Shown: positions 22,919 through 32,336 of the stretch, in pieces
Numbering within the stretch: the first letter of the stretch is position 1
How the letters are laid out: each line of letters opens with the position of its first letter
DNA from: Megaleporinus macrocephalus
Lineage: Eukaryota; Chordata; Actinopteri; Characiformes; Anostomidae
Direction of reading: 5' to 3'
Assembly: GCA_021613375.1 (NCBI GenBank)
Contig: CM038719.1
Coordinates: forward strand, 34,076,747 to 34,140,746
DNA length: 64,000 nucleotides
Notes under the pieces: generated by a model
Told to the model about the DNA's origin: nothing
Database searches by the model: none
Seen by the model: only the letters and a program-made list of their open reading frames with translations
Program-made: the position numbers and the translations under genes

Positions 22919-23275
22919 ACTAATAAAATGGCACTTAAATACAACTAAATATACTTAACTGAACTATTTTGAGTCACCATTAAGTATATTTAAGTGTATC
23001 TTAAGGACAACATCTTCTACCAATCCAGCATTAAAAAAAAAATAATAATAATAAAAAAAAAATAAATTAAAAAAAATATATATATGTATATATACTTTGT
23101 GTCAATACTTGTGAATCCACCTTTTAAGATACCCCGGTAACCCTTGTAGAAAAAAGGATGCTTAAGAGCATATTAATTATATTTATATTATTAAATTAAA
23201 TAATACTTTTGAATATACTATTAGTGCTCTTACGTATACTTATTTTTCATAAGGGAGTATACATACATTCATGAA
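22919..23275. mobile_element. AAGTATACTTAA-type MITE, right half
   Basis: GCACTTAAATACAACTAAAT, TTAAGTATATTTAAGTGTAT and CTTACGTATACTTATTTTTC continue the palindromic family of 20985-21147. It contains an A/AT-rich stretch near 23030-23095. Confidence 0.5.
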
Positions 23276-23554
23276 TGCTGTGGATACTGAACTGAAATGG
23301 GGAGCAGATAACAGGTCTAATCTTACATAGTCACATTGAAGGCCACTGCATTCGGGAGGCGCTGCATTGTGCTACATTCTGAAACATAGTTTTAATTAAG
23401 GTATGCGCAGCTCAGCAACTCCAAGCAATTTCTCTGTACATCAAAGAGAAAGGCACCCATGTTCCCAGGGTCCTGGGTTCCCAAGACTCATTAAATGAGC
23501 ACTTTATTTGGGATCTCCTGGGAGTTTTATGCACCACAGTCTCTAGAGGTTACT

Positions 23555-24120
23555 CAGGATGGAGCAATAAAAAAGAAAACATCCAACAACAGCAGACAAC
23601 CATGCCAGTTCCAAGCCAAGGACATGTGGCTGAGGCGGCGATGAACACAGGTTCGCAAAAACTGGAAAAATGTAGCCTCAGCTGATGAATCTCTACATCT
23701 GCTGATGGAATAAGCATGGCAGGGGCAGAATTTGGGACCAACAGCATAAATCAACAGATTCAACCGGCTTTGTTGATAGCAGTCCAGGCTGGCGGAGGTG
23801 GTGTAATGGGGTGGGGAATGTTCCGTTGGCATACTTTTGACTGTTAATACTGAGCAATCATTGCTTAAATGCTGCAGACCCATATGGTCACATATTTTAA
23901 TGGATACTTCCAGCAGGTTGATGCACAATCTCACAAGATATGTCATCTTAAACTGGTTTCATAAATATGACAATGAGTTCAGTATTCTTCAGTGGCCTTC
24001 CCAGGCACTGCATCCGAGTCCATAGAACATTTATGGGATTTGGTAGAACAGGAGAACTGTATGATGCAATCATGTCAACATGGACCAGAATCCAACATTT
24101 TCCAACATTTACTAGTAACC
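23555..24120 (+). pseudogene. Tc1/mariner-type transposase relic (family also at 49.2 kb)
   Basis: Fragments in different frames: ADESLHLL near 23680, a GGGVMGWG-like stretch near 23797-23820, RYVILNWFHKYDNEFSILQW near 23935-24000, then IEHLWDLVEQEN near 24020-24060. The order is that of a Tc1/mariner DDE domain. Multiple stops and frameshifts; non-functional. Confidence 0.7.
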
Positions 24121-25040
24121 AAGGAAAGTTCCCAACATTTGTTTTCAACATTTACTAGAAAACTAGTCAAGTTCCCACCGTGAGTTGAAACAGCTATTAA
24201 AATTTTCTCATTACTGCTTATGAGGGGTCTTTTAGTGGTGTAAGCCTCTGGGCACTTGCCCATGAAACCCATAGGATGACCTATGCCTGTCTAAAAGGAG
24301 CACACTAAAGACAGTATCGCGGACTCACTGAATATATTATTCTTATTTACATGTTCTGTTGGAATGTGTTGTGATAAATTAATCTATTTGAAAGCGGTAT
24401 GCACATAAACACATTTTCAGATTTTATTTACTGAGCAAAAAACCTCAGACCATATATATTTCATATAAAAATATGGGAACTATTTCCCTTGAAAAATGAC
24501 ACTGAAGAATCATAGGACCTCGAAATACAAGGCTGTTACCAAAATTACAAAGAGGGAACATGGTGTCTGGGGAACATGAGGCTGTTTCAGGTTATTTCAA
24601 TGAGAAAATAACAAGCTTCAGAAACGTAGGACCCCTGGGAACATAGAGATGACCCCCATCACAACATGCCATGTAGCTTTTTATCATTACTACGTTGAAT
24701 TAAAGCTCAATTGAGAGCACAGAAGGCCAAAGCAGGAGATATGCAGCTTTAGATCTACACAAGGAAAGGCAGTCAGTCTTGTAGAGAAACAGACAAATAT
24801 AGTACAAGTAAAAGGTAATCTCCGGCTGTACCCAGGGAACCTTAACCTGTGTGTTCTTTCTAATGAGGTTAATCTTGTACTTGCAGATAAACATGTTCTC
24901 TAAACACCCTGAATAAAGTTCAGTCGACCAACAGGTGGCCGATATATTTCACCATACTTCTGTCCTCTCCATGGTCCTAATCTTGGGTAACGCTTCCCTA
25001 GGCATCTCCGCTCCCTGTCCAATCACAAGGCTGATGTCTT
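24121..25040. other. Intergenic sequence, no gene seen
   Basis: A few GGGAACATAG-like units recur at 24590-24650. Confidence 0.4.
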
Positions 25041-25350
25041 TATCTGTATACCAACATTCTTCCTTCATCCGTTCCTTAATTTATTTATACACCAACACTG
25101 TTCTTTCATCTGTACAATCATGTACTCCAACAACAACATTGTTTCTTTATCTGTTCCGTCCTTTATTCATAAACCAACATTGGTCCTTCACTCCGTATCT
25201 GAATGCTAACATTGTTCCTTCATTCCTTTATCCGTACACCAACATTTACCTTCATACGTTCATTCCTTTAACCATACACCAACACTGTTCTTACATCTGC
25301 TCCTTCCCTAATCCACACACCAACACTGTTCCTTCATGCATTCCTTCATT
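25041..25350 (+). repeat. Degenerate minisatellite (CACCAACACTGTTCCTTCAT-like)
   Basis: Repeated CCAACA-TGTTCCTTCAT blocks 45-60 bp apart. The long plus-strand open frame through it (24935-25489) is an accidental low-complexity translation. Confidence 0.6.
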
Positions 25351-25885
25351 CATGCATTGCTTTGTCTGTCTGTTTGTTTGTCCAGCCATCCATCTACACC
25401 TCCGTTCCCCTGCCGTCCATTTGTTTGTTTGTTCATCTATCCATTCACCCATTCTGTTCAGTTCTGTTTTGTTCATGGGTGTAGGTTAGCATAGGGACGG
25501 TGGGGACATTTGGTTGGGTTTGAAGAATATTTGAGTGAACTCATTAACATTATATTTGGAGAGCTGTGTCTTCTAGACGCTGTTTAACCATGCTCGCATT
25601 TGACTGGCTGAAAGGGAGGGCGCTCTTTAAAGGCTGACATCACGATGTGTAAATTTTCTTACTCCTAGACTTGGAGAAGCAAAAGCTGATCAGTGAGCTA
25701 GCGGTAAGTTATCAGGGTCCTCAGTCCACTGACGTAAGGCATATGCGAGCGTAGGGCATATGTAGTAAACCAACTAGTCAGTTAATGAAAACCTACCACT
25801 GAACGTCAGCTGTCTTTCCACTGATATGGTCAACTGATGTTAGTAAACCATGTTAAATAGCGTTAACTTGCATGTTAAGCCTACC

Positions 25886-25937
<52 letters not shown>

Positions 25938-27237
25938 TAGCAGTGACATTGCTAGCAGGGGTGAACATAAAACATCCTTCTTTTTTGGTGTTCCTACCAA
26001 TATTGCAATCAAATCTACAGTCCTGTCTCCTTTGCACGGGTTGGCATCGTTCGTCCATTGGTTCTTTCATCTGTCCTTCAGTCTGTATGTCTATTTATCC
26101 ATTGCTTTGCTTTTCCTCAACTTTCCTCAAGCCATGATTAATCATATTTATATCTTCGATTTTCTCATGCAACCGTTGCTGGATGTTTAATACACTCAAG
26201 ATTAGAACCACACAAGTAATTTAAACCTACAGCTTTCTCAGCAGAGTGATGCATAGGAGTAGTTTGCATTTGAGTAGACTTGAAAGTGTGGGTTTACTGG
26301 AATCAAGCTAAGCTACTCCACCAAACAGTCCGGGTATGTGTACAACCTGTCCCTGATAAAACTCAATCTAGGGGCTAACGCTGGCATGTACACGTCCAAG
26401 AGTTTAACCTGAACAGGGGATATTTAGCATTGCACATCTCTGTTAGCTGCAAAAGTTACTCTAAAACCTCATACTTTTGGTGCTGTTTTGATAACATTCA
26501 TGTTACATAGAGTTAAGAAGCAGCACTCATTTCATTTACAGCCTTTTATTAAACGTTAGCACTCCAGCTGGTCACTTACCAGTAGATCCTTTACCTCTGA
26601 CCTCCAAAGGATGTGCCTGAAGCACTTGAGCTCGAAGGCTTTGACAGTCAGCCTGCAGACAAAGTTTTAGCACTACTTGAGGTACCAGTGCGATCACAGT
26701 TATACATCTGATTTGACTGGTGGTGTTGAGGTGCCTTATCCATCAAGTGAGCATTCAAATTAAAACAAATGGGCACCAATTAAATGGAGTCGCAACATGT
26801 GTGCAATGATTTAACACCTGCATCATTTCCGCCGAAGCTGTTTTTCACATGAAGCAATAAAGTGTGTTTGTGCAAGCAAGTGAATTAGCAATGCGCTGAA
26901 GTCTTTTTTTGTTTTGTGGACCAAGGACGAAGTGAGATAAAGTCACCTCTGCATCTAAGCACTGAGGAAATATCAAGTCTGACGCCATGTTTGAGCACTG
27001 TTCTTCAAAAGGAAAGGATTGAGCCTATCTAAACTGATAACACTGCCTGCTACACAAATGTTCTTGAGCCAAGAATAAGCTACCTAAGAAGATTATCACT
27101 CAAGCCACGTTATATTTTTCTGTATTATGACTTTGTGCAAACATTTTATTATTTTTTTGTTTAAACAGATTATTATTCTGCCCTTCGTCATTTAGAATAA
27201 ATACCTGTGATAACCGTGATTTAAAACCTTACACACT
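25351..27237. other. Intergenic sequence with (AT)n at 25890-25935
   Basis: AT microsatellite of about 23 dinucleotides. No gene or recognised transposon otherwise. Confidence 0.45.
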
Positions 27238-28005
27238 ATATTGCCAAAAGTATTCACTCAACCATCTAACTCATTGAATTTAGGTGTTCCAATCACTTCC
27301 ATGGCCACAGGTGTGTATAAAACCAAGCACCTAGACATGCAGACTGCTTCTACACACATTAGTGAAAGAATGGGTCGCTCTCAGGAGCTCAGTGAACTCT
27401 AGCGTGGTACCGTGAGAGGATGCTACCTGTGCAACAAGTCCAGTGGTGAAGTTTCCTCACTACTAAATATTCCACAGTGGACTGTCAGTGGTGTTATAAC
27501 AAAGTGTATGTGATTGGGAACGAAGGCAACTCAGCCACAAAGTAGTAGCCATGTAAAATTCCAGAGCGGGGTCAGCAAATGCATAGTGGGCAGAGGTCAC
27601 CAACTTTCAATTGCTACAGACCTCCAAATTTCATGTGTCCTTCAGATTAGCTCAAGAACAGAGAGTAGAGAGCTTCATGGAATGAGTTTTCATGGCGGTA
27701 CATCACCAAGCCCAATGCAAAGCATCAAGTGCAGAGGTATAAAGCATGCAGCCAGTGGACTCTACAGCAGCAGAGACGTGTTCTCTGAAATGACAACTCA
27801 TGTAACCTGATGGACCTCACAAATGCTCTTCTGAAAGAACGGTCAAACATTCCCATAAGCACACTCCTAAACCGTGTGGAGAGCCTTCTAAGAAGAGTTG
27901 AAGCTGTTATAGCTGCAAAGGTTGGGCTGACATCATATTAAACCCTATGGATTGAGAATGGGATATCATTCAAGTTTATATGTGTGTGTAGGCAGACGAG
28001 CGAAT
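27238..28005 (+). pseudogene. Tc1-like transposon relic with 5' terminal repeat
   Basis: Begins ACTATATTGCCAAAAGTATT (terminal inverted repeat), then the family's leader and transposase in broken frames: MGRSQELSE-like at about 27370 and ATQPQSSSHVKFQSGVSK near 27524. The 3' end (GTTGAAGCTGTTATAGCTGC, AAACCCTATGGATTGAGAAT) stops at GCGAATAC without the terminal repeat. Large internal deletion. Same family as 19392-19973. Confidence 0.85.
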
Positions 28006-28474
28006 ACATGCTTTGGAGGCTGCATTTGAAGGATGACTGCGGTACAGCGGCACTGCTTGACAAAGAAGGATCTTACAGGTAAATCCTTTGCCAGCCAAAA
28101 CATCCCAAGGTTCATTTCATGCTAGTGAGTAATTAAGGTGACTGGAGAAGCGTTTTATGATGCTACAGTAAGGGCGGGTACAACGGTGCAGTGATGCACA
28201 CAGGAATCCACCATAGAGCAGACAGTCTTATTTCAGTTTGCTCTTTGCGGAAGGCCACAGGCCCTAAATTGGGACATGGCCAATGTGGCCATGAGGGTCC
28301 GGGATGCAGTCTCATTGCCTGCTTTCAAATTCAGGTGCATGTCTATAAAGCAAGGCCCCGCATATGGGCTCAAATTCTTTGTGTTTCGGTCATGACCAAA
28401 TGGAATCACGACCGATGTAATGGGATGTATTTGGATATAATGGGATTTTACATTTGAATTCTTGAATTTTAGCC

Positions 28475-28480
<6 letters not shown>
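28006..28480. other. Intergenic sequence, no gene seen
   Basis: Non-coding, unremarkable. Confidence 0.5.

Positions 28481-28532
<52 letters not shown>
28481..28532. repeat. (TA)n microsatellite
   Basis: About 25 dinucleotides. Confidence 0.97.
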
Positions 28533-28534
<2 letters not shown>

Positions 28535-28980
28535 AAAGCTGAAACACTCCTTATAACTTCATTTTAAATGCACTGATTTTTTAATGTTTTTATTGATTTT
28601 ATGACATCACAAAAATCAGCACATATATATTTCCACTCAGTTTTCGTATACAGACTGTATGGATTGGGGAGAAAATATTACATTTGAAAACTTTTTGAAA
28701 TTTCAAAAAAGCACACAAACAAAAGAAACCTGGATGGAACAGAAATAATAATAATAATAAAAAATATATCGCAAAACTTGTTTTTACCGTCCAGGGAGGA
28801 CATGAGGGGGTTCATATTCTGTACTGTAATCTTGAGATCCCAACTTAATTGTCTCATGAGCTGCAATGTAACAAAATTTGCTTTCTCCAGCTCACCGGTC
28901 CTCAAGATAAACAAGTTATATCTACCACATAAGGTTCACTGGACTTGTGTATGTTTAAATAAGTTTAAGAGTAACACAAC

Positions 28981-29000
28981 GTATATATATATAAAACACA

Positions 29001-29045
<45 letters not shown>

Positions 29046-29049
29046 TATA
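28981..29049. repeat. (CA)n/(AT)n microsatellite abutting the CpG-rich promoter
   Basis: Short AC repeat then (AT)16 at 29009-29040, ending about 10 bases before the CpG-rich segment starts. Confidence 0.95.
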
Positions 29050-29164
29050 GAGACACTTGTGCTCCGTGCACGCGCGCACACACGCGCTCAGATTTGTATC
29101 AACACCTCCCCCTTTCCATCCCCGGGGTTCTGCGGAGGAGCCGTTACCTGGTTACAGCAGGACG
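29050..29164 (+). promoter_or_regulatory. CpG-rich promoter-like segment, candidate sstr3 promoter
   Basis: In an otherwise AT-rich, CpG-poor window, roughly 29050-29460 abruptly has many CpGs (CGCGCG, CGCGCT, GCGCGTCGAG). It starts right after an (AT)n microsatellite ending near 29040. No clear TATA box is seen. An imperfect X-box (RFX site) is at 29143-29155. It sits upstream of a consensus splice donor on the plus strand, and sstr3 is the only plus-strand gene visible, so assignment to sstr3 is reasonable but inferred. The transcription start is not known. Confidence 0.55.
29143..29155 (+). promoter_or_regulatory. Imperfect X-box (RFX-type) motif
   Basis: The 13-base sequence GTTACC-T-GGTTAC matches the half-site GTNRCC fully and RGYAAC at 5 of 6 positions, with a 1-base spacer. 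X-boxes bound by RFX factors mark many ciliary genes, and SSTR3 is a ciliary receptor in mammals. A single imperfect site can occur by chance. Confidence 0.3.
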
Positions 29165-29221
29165 ATGGAGCCTCCAGTCGGGAAGGAGGAAGGAGGGAAG
29201 GAGCTGAGGAGCAGCGAGTAA
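29165..29221 (+). promoter_or_regulatory. Upstream ORF 1 (18 codons) in candidate exon 1
   Basis: ATG at 29165 with A at -3 and G at +4 (strong context) reads 18 codons, rich in Glu, Lys and Gly, to TAA at 29219-29221. The last A of the stop is the first base of the next ATG. It lies 10 bases downstream of the X-box-like site, so it is in the mRNA only if transcription starts upstream of 29165. Confidence 0.35.
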
Positions 29222-29232
29222 TGCGGAGTTGA
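29221..29232 (+). promoter_or_regulatory. Upstream ORF 2 (M-R-S-stop) overlapping uORF 1 stop
   Basis: The sequence TAATG makes the uORF 1 stop and this ATG share one base. Three codons later the TGA (29230-29232) shares its A with the ATG of uORF 3. Directly visible; function inferred. Confidence 0.35.
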
Positions 29233-29411
29233 TGAGTGAGGAGCATCTTACGCGCTGCGCTCGAGAGAAATCAGGACTGACTGGAGACTTTTTTTTTCCT
29301 CGCCTTGCGCTTTTCCCGCCTTTCGAGCTGCCTCACGCGCGTCGAGCCGGCGGTTGGAACTGCAGTAAGTTAGCGTTCAGCTTTAGCTCCAAAACAGAGA
29401 ACAAGTACTGA
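29232..29411 (+). promoter_or_regulatory. Upstream ORF 3 (59 codons) in candidate exon 1
   Basis: ATG at 29232 reads 59 codons to TGA at 29409-29411, all upstream of the main donor at 29505. It spans the alternative donor at 29364, so use of that donor would change it. The peptide has no recognised domain. It has an FFFP run and several Arg/His residues encoded by the CpG-rich stretch, and is probably not a functional protein. Confidence 0.35.
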
Positions 29412-29618
29412 CCAAACCAGCACAGAAAAATACTTTTTTTCTCTCAACCGCGCCGTCTTTCCTGCCAGGGATCATAATCCGTCGCTTTCACCCAATTTAT
29501 TCAAGGTAAGTTCGTATTATTGTGTTAAGTCATTCGGTTTTAGAGTTAGCAACAGCCACTACAACAACAACAACAGCAGCCAACTCGTTTGTCTTACTTT
29601 AAAATCTCTATGGACCGA

Positions 29619-30045
29619 GTCAGGGAACAAGGCTGAAGTTGGCTTTTCTTATTCTTATTCAGCTTCTTGGTCGATTTTTTTCCCGGTCTACCTTAAAGGG
29701 TGCACTTCTTGTTGGGATTTTCCCGTTCCACCTTAAATAGTGCAGGGCAGCGCGATCAAGAACATTCGACCCAGAAGCGGGTTAAGAGCAAGCCAACTTC
29801 AGCCTCGTTCCCTGACTACTTGTTGGAATTTTCCCGTTCCACCTTAAATGTTGCGCTGCACCGCACCAGTTAAGGTGGAACGGGAAAATTCCAACAAAAA
29901 GCCGGCGAATGGGAAGCCAAGTTCAGACTCGCAGTGAGGGGGAAAAATACCCCCAAAGAATAGCCCCGAAGTGCTGCACCATTTAAGGTGGAACGAGAAA
30001 ATTTCAACAAAAAGCTGGCAAATGGGAAGCCAAGTTCAGGCTCGC
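29619..30045. repeat. Cluster of nested inverted and direct repeats 0.1 kb inside the intron
   Basis: Outer arms 29619-29645 and 29790-29816 are inverted copies, 26 of 27 identical. A second pair, 29820-29847 and 29870-29897, is a perfect 28-bp inverted repeat around a 22-base loop. Segments 29864-29932 and 29977-30045 are 69-bp direct copies with a few mismatches. All share a core including GTTCCACCTTAAA and TTGGAATTTTCCC. A partial copy lies at 29715-29745. Related foldbacks occur at 37446-37520 and 52019-52144, so this is a dispersed foldback family that has multiplied here. Confidence 0.85.
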
Positions 30046-30299
30046 GTAGAAGAAAAAGTGTGAGAAAATAACACCATTAAATAAGAGAGCTGTTACAGCA
30101 GAAGGCGCTCGGTGTTGCAGGTGTTGTTAGGCTCTAATTGCTTTGGGGAAATTAAGTGGCCCGTGTGCAGTGACTTACACAAGCACCTCAGTCTGGGACA
30201 TAAAGATGTATGTGACAGTAATGCACGTCATAAACAGGTCATTAGGCATGCACTGTGAAATGTAGTCATATCAGTAGTTTAAGATAATTGCTTTAAAGG

Positions 30300-30625
30300 C
30301 GGTTCTTCAGGGGTTTTGAGCAAAGGCAGCGATCTCATTTAGAACCATATAGAGTTTGATAGAGAACCATTTACCATTTACATTTTCTTTGCATGGTGAA
30401 ATGGTTTTCCGATTGTTAAAGGAGAAAGTGTTGTGTGTAGCTATATGCAGCACCAAAATGGTTCTGCTACTGTGTTGTGGTGAAGCTTGTAACAACCGAT
30501 GAACACTTTTTTTAGTGCTAAATAGAGCTACATAGAACATAGAACATTCTCCATCAACCTAAAGAACTGTTTCACCATGCACAGAGCCATCTAAGCCATC
30601 TAACGGTTCTATATAGAGCTCTCAA
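30300..30625. mobile_element. Foldback MITE (GGTTCTATATAGA... family)
   Basis: Left part AGAACCATATAGAG and TTTGCATGGTGAAATGGTTT; right part GTTTCACCATGCA and ACGGTTCTATATAGAGCTC in inverted order. A known abundant fish hairpin element; no ORF. Confidence 0.6.
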
Positions 30626-30637
30626 TCTAAATAAAAT

Positions 30638-30760
30638 TAAGATGCGCCGATCAATTGGCCGGTGACGGGAATCTGCTGGTTTTCAGCTAGATTGGTTATG
30701 ACCAATGACCAGCCAATCAGCTCATATATCCCGATTGTGTCCCAGCCAAATGTACTTATG
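30638..30760. repeat. Diverged repeat with GATCAATTGGCCGG core
   Basis: CCGATCAATTGGCCGGTGAC and ATTGGTTATGACCAATGACC resemble the CGGCCGAT family at 56330-56690. Weakly preserved. Confidence 0.35.
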
Positions 30761-32157
30761 TGGCACACAGTGATTTACTGCAGTCATTTATCGTTTTTCA
30801 CTCGTGTGAGAACGTATAGGTTATGTTAAACATCACAGCTTGTAAACCCTTGTTTTATCTAGAATCCTGAGTTTGCCAGGGATAAATACAGCTTTGTTAT
30901 CTGTTTGAGCACAGTTCACAAGTGGGATGGGTCTTTTTCCAGTTTCATATATCACTCCAGCTCAACCTTAGTTTTACAACTGACATTTGGATAATTTACA
31001 TGAGCCCAGTGGGTGGACAAAAACAGGTCAGATTAAAAAAATGAAATCAGAATTAGGCAAGAAACGTACCTGTATAAAAATTAAATGGTTGCTTTTACTA
31101 AAGAAGCTTTGAAGAACCATCCTTTTAAGCATGTTTGGATGCATAATTATTGCAGAATCTAATAAATACTGTATAAACGTTCAAATTTGATTGATATTTC
31201 AAACCAATAAATTGGTCTTTTGCAGAAAGAGCATGTTGACACATGGCTGTTTGTCACAGAAATATGTTTATTTTTGAACGTAGTGTTCCATCATTTATAT
31301 ATTCAGTGTATGTTTTTAGCATGTACTTAATAACTTTGTAACTGCAGAATATTAGATTTAGTTAGTGTATTTACATGCTAGTGTATTTACATGCATTAAT
31401 AACCCGAGCATAGTCGGATTTGTGCAGTTAATAAAATCCAATTAATAAATCCAGAAAAGGTTTAGTTAAGTAATTCTCTGTCCACGTAAACTCCTACTTT
31501 CAGATTTCTCAGTCTGACAGTGGTGCTGACGGGAACCACTGCTACTATTTGATAAAGTCTAGGATACAAATATGTTGCATCATATTACTGACACAATTTT
31601 GTTTTCTGCAGTTGTAAGATTTTTAATTGCATTTGAATGCATTTAGTAATTTGTGCATTTTATTTATGCACTTGCATAAACAGATAAAGGTACAACTCCA
31701 CATCTGTACCAATCAGGCAGAGATTGGATTAATACTTTGTATCTGGCCAATAAACAGAATAAAATGTGAAGTAAATGTAACACATAACTGTCATGTATAT
31801 AACCCCATTGCTGATACTTAATTAAGCTCTCTTGATTAGATTTCTAGAATTCCAGTAACGGCCTTAAATCGGTTCATGATATCAGAGCATGCTCTTTACA
31901 TGCTTGCTTGAACAATCAGATAATACAATACAATACAATCAGCAAAAATATGGTTTTGATAAAAAGGGCAAACAATAGGTAAAAGATGAAAAAAAAATGT
32001 TTTTTGTGCAATGTTCTGCATGTTTGACCATTTGCTGTAGTTCTTTGGTATGGCAACAGTTATATATAGAACAATGACACTTTATGGTGCTTAAATATTT
32101 CAATTGGTTCCTGTTCTACTCTGTGGTGGAGATTGTGTAGTACATGGTACTTTAGAG

Positions 32158-32336
32158 CAGCGGTTTTCTCATTCCTGTTCACCCTGTGCAAAGTTTCAGA
32201 TATTCTCTCCCTCCAACACACCTGACCCAGCTCATGACTAGCTTTATAATTACCTGGTGAGCTGAATCAGGTGTGTGGGAGGCAGAGAATACCTGAAACT
32301 GTGCAGAGTAGTTGGACCACAGGACAAGGATTGAAA
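32158..32336. mobile_element. Palindromic foldback repeat
   Basis: Arms CTCCAACACACCTGACCCAG and GCTGAATCAGGTGTGTGGGA, with TTTCAGATATTCTCTCCCTC opposite GGCAGAGAATACCTGAAAC. A widespread teleost foldback; no coding content. An (AT)10 tract follows at 32343-32362. Confidence 0.7.

Larger units (their letters stand above)
29165..29505 (+). other. Candidate non-coding first exon of sstr3, ending at donor AAG|GTAAGT
   Basis: The segment ends in a perfect-consensus donor (AAG at 29503-29505, GTAAGT from 29506). A second possible donor, CA|GTAAGT, is at 29364-29365. It is CpG-rich and contains no long ORF that could be the gene's main product. Joined to the acceptor at 61452 it would give a typical SSTR arrangement of a non-coding leader exon and one coding exon, with an intron of about 31.9 kb. 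The 5' limit given is arbitrary (first uORF start). The exon could instead belong to another transcript. Confidence 0.5.

Noticed and set aside
24935..25489. 184-codon plus-strand open frame
   Set aside because: It translates the CCAACACTGTTCCTTCAT minisatellite into a repetitive TNTVPS-like peptide; no domain, splice context or start support.
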